Origin: Erythrophleum ivorense
Taxonomy: Eukaryota > Streptophyta > Magnoliopsida > Fabales > Fabaceae
NCBI GenBank assembly: GCA_026724425.1
Contig: JAIUCV010000004.1
Coordinates: forward strand, 5,280,001 to 5,344,000
Length of the DNA stretch: 64,000 nt
Reading direction: 5' to 3'
Shown here: positions 10,946-22,126 of the stretch, one piece after another
Numbering within the stretch: the first letter of the stretch is position 1
Layout: each line of letters starts with the position of its first letter
Translations under genes and position numbers: made by a program
The notes under the pieces: generated by a model
Told to the model about the DNA's origin: nothing
Seen by the model: only the letters and a program-made list of their open reading frames with translations
Database searches by the model: none

Positions 10946-12053
10946 AACGCATCGCTGGTGGGGAGAGTACCACTCCCACTTATATAGCCTTAGCCTAGGG
11001 TCTTCTTACCTGATGTGGGACTTACATTTCCACCCTTCTTTAGGGCCACTTTGTCCTCGAAATGTACATGCAGCTAGGTCGACTTTGATACCTCTTCCAT
11101 ACAGAGCCTCCAGCAATATTGTCCCTAATCTGGCCATGCCTAAAATTGGGTTCCATAACTAAGGTTTTGTTCCTCCCGAGTCATCTTCCCATTGCTCAAG
11201 AAAATGCATGGCTGGTGGGAAGAGTACTACTTCCACTTATATGACCTTAGCCCAGGGTCTTCCTACCTGATATGGAACTTACATTTTCACCCTCCTTTGG
11301 GGCCACCTAGTTCTCGAGTTGCATATGTGGCTAGGCTGGCTCTGATACTACCTCCATGCAGAGCCTTTAGCGATATTGTCCTTAGTCCGGTCATGACCGA
11401 AACTAGCTTCCGTAACCGAGATTTTGTTCTTCTTGAGCCATCTTCTTATCGCTTAGGAAAACACGTCGTTAATGGAGAGAGTACTACTCCCACTTATATG
11501 GCTTTAACCTAGGGTCTTCTTACCCGATGTAAAACTTACATTTCCACCCCTTTTGGGGCCACCTCGTCCTTGGGGTGCACATGCTACTAGACCGACTTTA
11601 ATACCACTTCCATAAAGAGCCTTCAATGATATTGTTCCTGGTTTGGCTATGTCCAAAACTGGGCTTTGTAGTAGGGGTTTTGTTCTTCTTGAGCTATCTT
11701 CTCATCGCTCAAGAAAACGTGTTATTAGTGAGGAGAGTACTACTTCTTCTTATATGGCCTTAACCTAGGGTCTTTTTGCCCAATCTGGGACTTATATTTC
11801 CACCCTCCTTTGAGGCCACCTTGTCCTCGAGGTGCACATATGATTAGGTCAGCTCTGATACCACCTCTATACAGAGCTTCTAGCGATATTATCCCCGGTC
11901 CGACCATGTCCAAAACTAGGTTCTATAGCCAAGGTTTGGTTCCTCTTGAGCCATCTTCCTATCGCTCAGGAAAATACATCATTGGTAGGGAGGATACTAC
12001 TTTCACTTATATGGCCTTAACCTAGGGTCTTCCTACTCGATATAGGATTTACA
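10946..12053 (-). repeat. TRIM array, - oriented arm (unit ends at 11026, 11283, 11540, 11796, 12053)
   Basis: The arm opens with an 81-bp partial LTR (10946-11026, inverted). Four complete inverted units follow: 11027-11283, 11284-11540, 11541-11796 and 11797-12053. Each reads, on the + strand, TTTCCACCC... (inverted polypurine tract), then a TTTGATACC-like inverted primer site, then an LTR ending in TTACA or a variant. Unit lengths are 256-257 bp. Individual units differ at many positions, so the array is not recent. Confidence 0.7.
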
Positions 12054-13078
12054 GTAGACATAAATTAAATACAAAATTATACTTATAAATGTGGCTTCTA
12101 ATTTTTTTATCCACCCAACTATTTTTTGTCAATATTCAAATGTAAAGCTCAACTAGTGTTGTGATTCTACCAAGTTCCTTAGTCAAATTCTTCAAATGCT
12201 AGAAGGTAGAAATAGAGACTCCAATGTGAAGAGACAGACCTAAGCCAGAGTTGGATGTTCTATTTTTTCTTGGATTGTTCACTTCTTTGTTGGAATTTTG
12301 GTGTGTTTCAACCAATATACAATTTGTTCCAAACAAATTTTTTAATCAAGTATGGTCTTTTTTCTTCACTTCATACATAACTGATCAAATCCTTCAAGTA
12401 AATCCTTACATAATAGATAAAGGTTCTCATGTACCAATAATAATATTTCTATAAAAATGATGCTTCTAGTTATTAATAAATTAACATACAAAAAATTAAA
12501 TTTGTATGAGATACAAAAAAATTAAAACATACCTCAAATTCTTGAAATTATAATTGTTTGACTATTGGAGGAACTTTTTTCAAACAATTGTATGACTTAT
12601 CATAATTATTTGGTACGATAGCATATATTCACTATTAACACACCCTTTGGTTCGAATTCTGATTAATAAATAAATTTAATTTATATTAATTTAATTTATA
12701 AATAAACAAAATTTATATTGATATTAAATAACATAATTAATTAAGAACATTATAGCATTTTGTTGAATGGTTTAATTAACTATTTTTCTTTTAAAAAATA
12801 AGCTCCTTCATGACTTAGAAATAATTTGATGAAACTCATCCTTTTTTAGGCATCTACAAAGGTAGGAAGAAAAATTAATAAGAAAAAATATTAGAGACTT
12901 ATATGTGATTAAATTACAACCATCTACAAAGTGAAACGAGTTAAGGAATGAAAGGTAAGAAAAATGAAATGGAAAAGTTGAGATACTGAGAAACATAAAT
13001 ATATATATATAATTTATTACAAAAGCTTGCTTCTTTATGTGAAAAGGCAATGTGTTAGCTTTATGTGATATATAAACA

Positions 13079-13123
<45 letters not shown>

Positions 13124-13379
13124 CACTATTATTATAATAAGTTATTATAATTATTATAAAATAATATTATTATATAATAATTATCAATAAAATAATTTAT
13201 AATAATTACAAATAAAAATTTCAATTACTAATTAAATGTAAATAATTGAATTACTTTTCAATTAATAATTAATCTTTATCATCATCTTTATTGTTTTGTT
13301 CCTCTTCAATTTGAAGATCTATCTCAAAATTTACCTCTTCTCTTTTTCCCTCATGTCATAAGGTATCACTTAATATCTC
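12054..13379. other. AT-rich interval without a recognisable gene
   Basis: It contains a segment near 12540-12660 resembling the one at 9030-9150 (see the possible DNA-transposon relic) and a (TAA)n microsatellite at 13081-13123, followed by AT-only sequence to about 13230. Small open frames at 12251-12454 and 12808-13050 show no domain. Confidence 0.5.
13081..13123. repeat. (TAA)n microsatellite
   Basis: About fourteen uninterrupted trinucleotide repeats, followed by further TTA/TAA-rich sequence. Confidence 0.95.
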
Positions 13380-14010
13380 ATTATGTATAATACTAACATA
13401 GGCCTTATCATCTTACTAAGCAACCTCTAATGTATGACTATCATCAACCAAATTCCTTGGTTTAGTTTTAGTGATAACCTACCAGTCTAATTTATCCTTA
13501 CATCTCACAAGATATAACACATAATGAACTTGTACAGCATGTTTTGCAAGCAAAAATGGATCAAAATTTTCATACCTTTAGGTGTGTTTAATTTTGAAAT
13601 TTCCATAATCTTTATGTACCTTCATCCCACAATTCATAACAAGATCAAACCAATCACAATAAAATAAAACTAATTTATTAATAAGGTCTCTTAGATATTG
13701 TAACTGTACCACTTATTTAAAAATACTAAAATAATCATTTTCTCCATTGTCCCTTGTTTTTTTTTATGCAAACTTCACTATTTATTGTGTTCTTTCTAAC
13801 ACTCCAAGATTTGGTGTGAAACTTGTATCTGTTCACAAAATATATCGACCAGGTTTGCACCTCTTTCAATAGTCCCCAAGTTAAATCCTTCAAATTGTCG
13901 CTACATATTAGTTGGCTAAGAACCTGTTTCAAATTGCAAGAATACACCAATCTTAATTTTAGAATTTTGTGATATAAGAATGATTGTAGTAAAAAATAAG
14001 CAAGGAGCAA
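13380..14010 (-). pseudogene. CACTA (En/Spm) transposase relic, DUF4216 region
   Basis: Read on the minus strand, this matches the C-terminal DUF4216 region of plant CACTA transposases. First comes YFVNRYKFHTKSWSVRKNTI with a following NSEV (family pattern: YxxNGYRFHTxxR, then TQNSGV), at about 13900-13780. After a short decayed stretch come VLFYCDWFD (about 13665), KVHKDYGNFKIKHT, FDPFLLAKHAVQVHYVLYLV and DKLDW, then VITKTKPRNLV near 13450. The family pattern is VLFxCDWFD, GVKVxKDYG, PFILAxQAxQVYYV and VVKTKPR. Several in-frame stops interrupt it. It lies downstream, in coding direction, of the TNP2 relic, the normal order for these elements, but most of TNP2 and all of DUF4218 are missing between them. 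Confidence 0.75.
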
Positions 14011-14079
14011 TCATACATAATTTAGGAAAAAGATTGTATAGAATAATTTTCATAAGTCAATATAAATATGATGAAGTAG

Positions 14080-14600
14080 ATTAACTATAAAGAGCAAACT
14101 CATCTATACATAAACTTGGCCTCACATTTTAGGGTTCCATGGCAAAATTAAGACATACCCTATCAAAATGTTTTCATACTTTTCCATCTAAAGGATGACA
14201 TAATATACGTTTATGACTTCTACTATTTTAACGCCATCGCGTAAGCTCAACTGAATTTATTAAGGTATAAAGCCTTTGTAATTTAGGAATTATTTGTAAA
14301 TAATGCATTTTTCTTATTGAAATCTCCTTAGAACTTTGTCTTGGATCAAATTGACTAGTTTTATATTGAGGTATTTTGCAAAATTTACATATTGTCTTGT
14401 TTATATCATCTTTATAGTACAACATGCATCCATGAATGCAAACATCAATTTTTTTATGAGATAGACTAAGTTTAAATATTATCTTTTTTGTTTTATATGA
14501 ATTTTGGGATATGATATTATCAAGTGGACAACTATTTTTTGTAAGACTTGCAAACTAATTAAAACTTTGTTGTGATATATTGTTATCAAATTTAGTACTT
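14080..14600 (-). pseudogene. CACTA (En/Spm) transposase relic, TNP2 N-terminal part
   Basis: On the minus strand the peptide IDVCIHGCMLYYKDD (about 14450-14400), followed by CKFCKIPQYK, then MHYLQIIPKLQRLYTLI, LTRW, LCHPLDGKVxKHFDR, LNFAMEPxNVRP and LCIDEF (about 14110), reproduces the landmark order of plant TNP2-type transposases (family: KIDVCxNxCMLYW, CxxCGxSRY, FPLIPRLQRLY, MxWH, HPxDxxAWKHFD, FAxEPRNVRLGLCTDGFNP). The Cys pair and the HFD segment survive, but stops and the loss of the downstream catalytic part make it non-functional. Further upstream (about 14560-14480) a stretch reads LDNIISQNSY, consistent with the segment preceding this domain. Confidence 0.8.
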
Positions 14601-15925
14601 AATATTCTTATAATAATAGATAACTTAGACTAATTATTATATTCTAGCAATAATGGTTATTGATATACATTTGATAAATCAAAAAAATTTTGGTTTTCTA
14701 AATTGAGATTCTTTAATAGTATTAATATTATTATCTTAATCTACTTCATCACTGCTATTAACATTAAAACAGGTCTAGGTACATAAAAAATTATTCCTTT
14801 ATATCTATTATTATGTTCGTCATTTATTAATCTTGAACTATGTAGTTTCAATGTGTATATTAGTTGTCAATGGTTCAATCTCATCAATAGTAAGATAAGC
14901 TTTATTTTTATATTTAGAATATAGACATATAATTTTTTTCATTTCTTGAATTAAGTCCTTTTTGACAAGCAAAAGCAATAAACTCTTTTATCCTTGTAAA
15001 AATTTATTATTATATCATTTATGTCCAATATTCAATCTATTGTATATCATTTATTATATCATTTAATTTCTTTGATAATAAATAATTTAAATATTACCTT
15101 ACAAATATTATCAAATAAAAAAATTTCTCCACTACATTATTAGCATTAAATAACAAAATTTATTATCACAAGTATTTTTAATATTAATTTATCAATATTA
15201 TCCAATAAAAAATATTTCTCTACTATATCATTACGAAAATAATTAATAAATAACAACATTAAATAATATATAATATTTCATAAAAATATTATTAAGCAAT
15301 TATTTTTACATACCTCCTAAAAAACTCAAATTTGAATATGAAACCCCAATCAAACAAATGTTGAGAGAAAGGAGATGAAAAAAATCCTGAATGCAAAGTA
15401 AATGCAAAGTAAAACCAGAGAAAAGAATTCCATATTGTTGGAGAAGAGAATTCTAAATGTAGAGTAAACAGATTAAAAGTTGAGAAGAGAGAGAGAGAGA
15501 GAGCATAAAGGAGAAATTTTCGAAGAAGAGTGGGTAATATAACTATGTTTTCAAATGGTGATATATTAACATTTGAAAGGTAGAATGGTTATTTTTAACT
15601 CACAAGACCTTTAATTTTAAAAACTTAAAAAAGTTAAAAAAAAAAGGTTTAAAACTCAACCAAAAATAAAAAAGAAGGTCAGCCAAGGCCGACTACAATG
15701 TCGATTGAAATTTAGTCAGTTGCATTGGTCGACGAAGTCCCCTTTTGCAACTTTTTTGAAGTTTTTTGTGCAGTATTTTAAAATTTTTAATTATAATTTT
15801 ACTGTTTGGTGAATGAATTTTTTTTTTTTGCCTATCTAAAAGTTAGCTAGAAAACAGGTAAATGTTAAAAAAAAATTTAGATCAATAAAAAACGTTAATG
15901 AAAAATTCTTAACATTGTTGTAGCA
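14601..15925 (-). mobile_element. Upstream and subterminal part of the CACTA relic, with a terminus-like end
   Basis: This AT-rich stretch lies 5' of the transposase relic. Around 15660-15745 a GC-richer patch with GGCCGAC and GGTCGACG words resembles the subterminal repeats of CACTA elements. At 15914-15925 the + strand reads ATTGTTGTAGCA; read from the other strand it is TGCTACAACAAT, close to the canonical CACTACAACAAA terminus. That would make about 15925 the right end of the element. I could not find the partner end on the left, so extent and target-site duplication are unverified. Confidence 0.4.
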
Positions 15926-16251
15926 AGAGGGCAACTAAAATAATTTACTCTTTAAACTTGTTTCTTTCTCTGCTTCGTTTATTAATTTCCATACTAAATG
16001 TATCAAATATTTTTTTTGGAATGCTCCAACATTCAGCTCCCATTTTTATATTTAGTTGACTTTGACCTGAGGATGAATCACCGTGAATTGTCTTGTTTAA
16101 ATTTATTTCTTCTTTCAGATTCTTTTAACTGATCGTCAAATCGTTTCCTTGTTCAGCTTCCTTAGATCTTGGACTTTTCTTTTTTATCCGCAGACTATTT
16201 CAAAACATTAAATCACAGGAATCATACCATGTATAGAGTAGAAAACAATTT

Positions 16252-16321
16252 ACACCAACTATTTTTTTTTTAGAAAGTATATATAAAGTTCAATCTTATA
16301 GTTTTTTATTGTCTAATTATA
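16252..16321 (+). repeat. 70-bp dispersed repeat, copy 1 (partner at 22710-22781)
   Basis: Both copies start TACACCAACT and continue through a T-run, then (A/G)GAAAGTATATA or close variants, then TC(A/G)ATCT-TAG and a T-run, and end TTGT(C/T)TAAT. Copy 1 ends exactly where the BAHD gene fragment begins, so it marks the breakpoint that truncated that gene copy. Confidence 0.6.
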
Positions 16322-16570
16322 ACGGCAACACCGCAGCCACCACCTCGTCCTTCGTTACGGTTGCCATAAAGTATTTGCCCCCATTCCCAGCTTCAGTACT
16401 ATGCATTTTGGTTATAAGGTTAATTTCTGAAGGTTTCGCGGCTCAGAATTATAGGATGAATACGTTGGGTTATGAAACAAGTTATAGTCGCATGTATTTA
16501 TACGCACTACACAAGCGCGCGCGCGCGAGAGAGGGGGGGGGGGGGGGGGAGAAGGGAGTGGAAAATTCAA
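16322..16570 (-). pseudogene. 5' tip and promoter of a BAHD acyltransferase gene (truncated duplicate)
   Basis: This is a diverged copy of the 5' end of the BAHD pseudogene at 34.8-37.1 kb. On the minus strand ATG lies at 16406-16404 and is followed by a peptide containing MATVTKDEVVAAVLP, parallel to FIVTVTKQEVVAAMLP in the other copy. After about 25 codons the homology stops at 16322, where a dispersed repeat begins. Upstream, the leader (GGTTTCGCGGCTCAGAATTA on the + strand versus GGTTTTGTGGCTCAGAATTA at 37004) and the TATA box (16495-16502) also match. The HXXXD and DFGWG parts of the gene are absent. The fragment cannot be functional but shows that the BAHD locus was once duplicated about 20 kb away. 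Confidence 0.8.
16513..16549. repeat. (CG)n/(GA)n microsatellite followed by a 17-base G tract
   Basis: The sequence runs GCGCGC..., then GAGAGAG, then G at every position from 16533 to 16549. It sits in the equivalent place to the (GA)n repeat at about 37097-37115 upstream of the other BAHD copy, so it derives from the same promoter-proximal microsatellite. Confidence 0.9.
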
Positions 16571-17695
16571 TAACGTTGGAGTCACCGTAGGTTCGTCGGT
16601 TCCATATGTTGTCTAGAAAATATCTTTACGGAAATATAGACATCTATTAAAAAGTCGGGCAACCTGATGTAATGCCTCAATGTAATTTAAAGTAATATAT
16701 TGTTTCTAATGCAAATGCTAGATATAACATTGTAACTCTGTTTTAAAGTATGTGGTTCATATATATAGCATTATATTACTGGGAACGGCATTTTCTTATA
16801 TATAAAGGAATCTGTATGATAAGCGTCTTGATTAGGGGTGGAGAAAAGGGTACTGAGCTAAATACTAGCCTGTCAAAAAGATGTGGACTTGGGAATAGGA
16901 ATTATGCTTCCCAGCTATCTCATGAGGACCCCATTTGTATAATAGAGTTATACTAGACAAAACCCTTTATTTAATTTGATTATTTTAGTGTATATATGTC
17001 CAAATTATAATTTGTGTATTTTTAATTTATATTAATAAATTTTAATAACTAATTTATTTTATAAATGTGTATAAATTTAAGATTATGCAGTTTATTTTTT
17101 AAAATTTTTAAATAATTTTACTTATCTTTTATAGAATTATTATAAATGTAAAAATTCTTACAAGTTCTCATAATATGTGGAGAATAAGGATGATAGAAAT
17201 TTGTCTGATGAAATAATACAAGGAACTAATGTGAAAACAAAATAAGTTTAAATGTAGAAACTTAAAATTAAGAAGAAAGTATGAGGTATTATTCAATGAT
17301 TCCCATAAAAAGTTAAACGATATTTATTTAAAGGATGATGTTGGCCAACTCAAATAAGCTTCCTAATTATATAAGAAAAATAATTAAAAAAATGTATTTA
17401 AACGATATATTTTGGGTTCAAAATCCACTTCAATCACGTAAACTTGAATTATGAGAATGGAGTACGGACGTAAAAATTTTTCTTTGTTAACTCATAAGCT
17501 CTGTGACTTTATTGAATAAAAATTGTGATTATTTAAAATTTATTTATGAAAGAAAAACTTTTTTATTTGAACTTATGTGGAAATTAATCTATTTAAAAAA
17601 ATTATAAACACGAAAACTGTCCATGCGTTGCCATTGTACATATATAGTTGGCAAGTGTCCTTTGAGCTCTATTATCAATTACGTTTTTTGGTTTT
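16571..17695. other. Intergenic interval between BAHD fragment and copia-1
   Basis: AT-rich sequence with no recognised gene. The 68-codon open frame at 16750-16956 has no domain. An AACGTTGGAGTCA word at about 16571 matches AACGTTGGGGTCA near 37130 upstream of the BAHD pseudogene, so homology with that promoter continues at least this far. Confidence 0.5.
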
Positions 17696-17865
17696 TGTTA
17701 TAATATGTAACTAACTTATATTTTAGTTAGTAATATAAGTTAGTTCAGTTAAGCTCTATGTTAATTGGTTGTAAATACTGTTAGTACAGTAACTCTGTAT
17801 ATAAACCGTTACTGTTAATCGATGAAGTAAGCCATTTTCATTCACTTTCTGATATTTGCGTGACA
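17696..17865 (+). repeat. 5' LTR of copia-1
   Basis: It starts TGTTATAATATG and ends TGACA. It contains TATATAAA (about 17799) as the probable TATA box. The inverted pair TAACTAACTTATATT / AATATAAGTTAGTT near the left end can fold on itself. Confidence 0.95.
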
Positions 17866-17904
17866 TGGTATCAGAGCACTTCTTTCTCTAACCTTTTTTT
17901 TTTT

Positions 17905-20900
17905 ATGGCTGAGACAACCTCTTCTCCGGCGACTACCGTTGATGACATCTTCCAAAATCCTTCGAACCCCTACTATCTCCACCCTAATGAGAACCCAGCA
18001 TTGGTTCTTGTCGCACCGCCTCTGACAGGAAGCAACTATCATAGTTGGGCCCGCGCCATGAAGATGGCATTAATGTCGAAGAATAAAATTTCTTTCATCG
18101 ATCATTCGATCATTGCTCTGTCTTCATCTAATCCTCTGTTTTCGGCATGGCAGAGATGTAATACCACTGTTCTTGGTTGGTTACATCGATCTCTCTCACC
18201 AAACATCGCTCGAAGTGTTATGTGGATTGATAAAGCCTATGAAGTATGGGATGATCTCCAAGATTGTTTCTGTCATGGTGATATCTTCCGAATTTCTGAC
18301 TTGCAAGAGGAGATATACTCCTTACGACAAGGAGATCTTTCTGTCAACGATTATTTCACTGCTTTAAAGATCTTTTGGGATGAACTCAACACCTTGCGTC
18401 CAATGTCTTGCCGCTCATGTGATGCACGTAAATATCAACAACAGGATTACGTAATTCATTTTTTAAAGGGCCTCAATGACAGGTTTGCTGTTGTCAAATC
18501 TCAAGTCATGCTCCTAGATCCCCTACCCTCTGTCAACAAAGTGTTTTCTCTTGTTGTTCAACAAGAATGGGAACTAGGCTATGTTTCTGAATCTACTGCT
18601 CTATTCGTTGCCAAACCACATCTTAAGAATTCTCAATCACCTCTACCTGTGTTTCGTAATCCGAATCCTATTTCTAAACAATGTACTCACTGTGGCAAGG
18701 CTGGGAACATAATTGATACATGTTATAGGAAACATGGTTTTCCCCCTGGTTTCAAGTTCACAAAACAAAAAAATGCTGTCAATAATGTGATGAATTCAGA
18801 GAGTACTGTTTCAGCTCCTATGACTAGTCTTACCGTTTCTGATGCTGCTCAATCTAATCAAATTGCTACTTTGGGTTTCACTCCTGAACAATATCAAAAG
18901 TTGCTGTCACTGGTACAGAATGATTCTCATTCTTCATCACACTCACTCAATCATGCTCTTGCTATTGCAGGTAATCATACTGTTTCGTCTGCTATGTTAA
19001 ATAAAGATGTATGGATTATAGACACAGGTGCTACTGATCATATTTGTTGCAATTCTACTACCTTATCTTCCTATTATAAGATTCCTCCTATTTCAGTCCA
19101 ATTGCTTAACAATACTTCTGTTTTTGCCTCCTTTGTTGGTACAGTTCATTTTTCTTCTACCTTTCACTTAGTTGATGTCTTATATATCCCTGGCTTTCAT
19201 TTCAACCTCATTTCCGTTTCTCAACTTACCCTCAATTTAAATTGTTGTGTCATTTTCCTTCATTCTCTCTGCTTTATTTAGGATCTGGACCATTGGAAGA
19301 TGATTGGTTCAGCTGATGTCAAAGAGGGCTTATACATACTCAAGGAACGTGCAGAACCTCATTTGTCTCTTTCTGTTCAAAAGCACACTCGCTCACAAGA
19401 TGCTGCTTATTTTGACCTTTGGCATTTTCGATTGGGTCACCATGCACACTGTCCAGAAACTTTATCCTTCTGTGTTTTTCAATAAAGATATCAATCACTG
19501 TGATGTATGTCATTTTGCCAAACAAAGAAAGATACCTTTTCCTGTTAGCTATTCACAATCTTTACATCCTTTTTCTTTACTTCACGTGGACATATGGGGT
19601 CCTTCTAGTCAACCTTCCATTCATGGCCATAAATACTTTTTAACAATTGTTGATGACTTCTCTCGCTACACCTGGACATTTCCTATGAAGAATAAGTCAA
19701 AAACTCATCCTTTATTACAGAATTTTATCACCTTACATGAAAATCAATTTTCCATTACCATCAAAACTGTTCGGTCTGATAATGGCCTGGAATTCACAAT
19801 GACTGATTATTATAATTCCAAAGGCATTATTCATCAAACTTCTTGCAAAGAGACTCCCCAACAAAATAGTATTGTTGAACGTAAACATCAACATTTGCTT
19901 AATGTCACACATGCTTTATTATTTCAAGCTCACGTCCCAAAATGTTACTGGTCCTATGCTTTACTTCATGCCACTTATCTCATCAATTTACTACCTACAC
20001 CTATCCTTGCACATCAGACTCCCTTTGAACGTCTCTTTCACAAACCAGCTGATTTATCCCATCTTCGTGTCTTTGGGTCCCTATGCTATGCTTCTTCTAG
20101 TCCTACTGGTAGATCTAAACTTGACCCACGTGCTCATCAATGCATTTTTCTTAGGTTCAAACTTGGAACTAAAGGTTTTGTCCTCTTAGATCTCAAAACA
20201 TGTCAGATTCTTGTCTCTAGAGATGTATCCTTTCATGAATCTATATTTCCTTTTCATGATTCATTTTTTTCCAATCCCTCTTCCTCCACTAACTTACCTA
20301 TTCCACAAGAACCACCCTCCTTAGATTTTCCTAACTTCATTCCCCCTGTTGTTCCATCCAATTCACCTCCTCCAAATCCCCCATATCCTCCGCGTCATTC
20401 CACCAGATTTCGACGACCCCCGAGTTATCTGCATGATTATCACTGTTCTCTCTTGACATCAGCTCCATCCTCTTCCAATCCTCCAGGTATTCCATATCCT
20501 ATCTCTTCTTTCTTATCTTATGATTCTTTGTCACCTTCCCAGAAGCACTTTAGCTTGTCTATTTCCACCACATCAGAACCTAAAACTTACAAACAGGCTA
20601 TTCAGTATGATGAATGGAAGCAGGCTATGCAATCTGAACTCACAGCTTTGGAACAGAATCACACCTGGACCATGACTGCCTTACCTCCAGGAATAGTCCC
20701 CATTGGCTGTAAATGAGTTTATCGGATTAAGTATCACTTCTATGGTCGTATTGCACGATACAAAGCTTGTCTAATAGCCAAAGGCTACACACAAACTGAA
20801 GGGGTTGATTATCTTGATACCTATTCTCCAGTTGCTAAAATGACTTCTGTCAGACTTCTTCTTGCATTAGCTGCTGTAAAGAATTGGCACCTCCATCAAC

Positions 20901-22126
20901 TTGATATTAATAATGCATTTCTTCATAGTGATCTCTTTGAGGATGTTTACATGCTTCCTCCCCCAGGATATTCCTCTACCAATTCCAATCTTGTATGCAA
21001 ATTGCGAAAGTCACTATATGGGTTGAAGCAAGCAAGTCGTCAATGGTTTCACAAGCTGTCTCAGTCTCTTATCTCCTTCGGCTATTCTCAATCCAAATCA
21101 GACTATTCATTGTTTGTTCGCCATCAGGCAGATTCTTTTACCACTCTCCTGGTCTATGTGGACGACATTATCCTTGCTGGCACTGATCTTACTGAAATTC
21201 AACGCATCAAGTCTCTTCTTGATGATTCTTTCAAAATCAAGGATTTGGGTGAGCTTAAATACTTCCTTGGTCTTGAGATCAATCGTTCCCCTCAGGGCAT
21301 TTCTTTGTGTCAACGGAAGTTTGCTTTAAAAATTCTCTCAGATTCAGGCTTCCTTGATTGCAAACCTGCCTTAACTCCTATGGACCGCCACTCCAAGCTG
21401 AGCAAGGATACTGGAACTCTACTTTCAGATCCCACTTTCTATCAGACTTTGGTTAGCAGACTTGTTTATCTTACTACCACTCGACCAAACCTTTCTTTTG
21501 CCATACAGCAGCTTAGTCAATTTGTTTCTAACCCCACTGATCTTCATCTCAAAGCTACCCGACGTGTGCTTCGCTACGTCAAATCCGCACCAGCAAAAGG
21601 CCTTTTCTTTCCTTCTTCTTGTGATTTTCAACTTAAAGGCTACTCTGATTCTGATTGGGCCGGGTGTGCTGATACTCGAAAATCAATTATTGGTTTTTGT
21701 TTCATTTTTGGTCACTCTCTTATCAGTTGGAAATCCAAGAAACAAACCACAGTGTCATGGTCTTCCTCTGAGGCTGAATATCGTGCCCTGGCATCTGCTA
21801 CTTGTGAAGCTCAATGGCTTTTATATCTTCTGTATGATCTCCAAGTACCTCATCCCCGTCCAGCACTTATATACTGTGACAATCAATCAGCCTTACATAT
21901 TGCAGCTAATCCTACATTCCATGAAAGAACAAAACATATTGAAATTGATTGCCACATTGTTCGTGACAAAGTTAACGATGGTACTCTTCATCTTCTTCCC
22001 ATCAGATCTTCTGAGCAATTAGCAGACATTCTTACTAAGCCTCTTGGATCTGACCCTTTTACATTTTTACATTCCAAGCTAGGAATGTCTGATGCCCATC
22101 CTCCAGCTTGCGGGGGGGTGTTATAA
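17905..22126 (+). pseudogene. Copia-1 gag-pol polyprotein, three interruptions
   Basis: ATG is at 17905. Domains in order: copia-type gag N-terminus with LTGSNYHSWARAMKMAL (about 18025-18075); a zinc knuckle CTHCGKAGNIIDTC (about 18682), in which the usual His is Asn; aspartic protease DTGATDHIC (19021); GAG-pre-integrase FDLWHFRLGH (about 19412); integrase with HCDVC, VDIWGP, RSDNGLEF and the ERKHQH glutamate (19494-19890); reverse transcriptase with HQLDINNAFLHSDL (20894) and the catalytic YVDDIIL (21156); RNase H with SDSDWAG, SSSEAEYRAL and CDNQSAL (21645-21895). The frame ends at TAA inside the 3' LTR (22124-22126). Lesions: TAG at 19279-19281, a +1 shift near 19450, and TGA at 20714-20716 where the family has Trp. 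The rest is open, so inactivation looks recent. The element could move only with proteins supplied in trans. Confidence 0.93.

Larger units (their letters stand above)
10257..12053. mobile_element. Inverted tandem array of TRIM-like LTR retrotransposon units
   Basis: Eight copies, full or partial, of a unit of about 244-257 bp are arranged as three in + orientation and then five in - orientation. Each unit begins TGTAAGTCCCACAT (or a variant). About 180-190 bp later it has TGGTATCAAAG, which matches the initiator tRNA-Met primer binding site (TGGTATCAGAGC) used by many plant LTR elements. It ends in AAAGGGGGTGGAAA, a polypurine tract directly abutting the next TGTAAG. That is LTR, then about 65 bp of internal DNA, then LTR, with no coding capacity: the layout of a terminal-repeat retrotransposon in miniature. 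Tandem copies sharing LTRs arise by LTR recombination. Open frames crossing the array at 10387-10767, 10896-11162, 11192-11512 and 11810-12025 are artefacts of the repeat. The LTR does not end in a clear CA, so the LTR 3' edge is approximate. Flanking 5-mers (ACAAA, GTAGA) do not match as a target-site duplication. Confidence 0.75.

Noticed and set aside
10387..12025. Several open frames of 65-126 codons on both strands with similar proline/serine-rich peptides
   Set aside because: They are translations of the 250-bp TRIM-like repeat in either direction. The same peptide recurs because the DNA repeats, and the primer site and polypurine tract explain the sequence.
13081..13123. Regularly spaced trinucleotides that could be mistaken for a repeat array of interest
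   Set aside because: A plain (TAA)n microsatellite. No spacer-repeat structure, so not CRISPR-like, and the DNA is plant nuclear.
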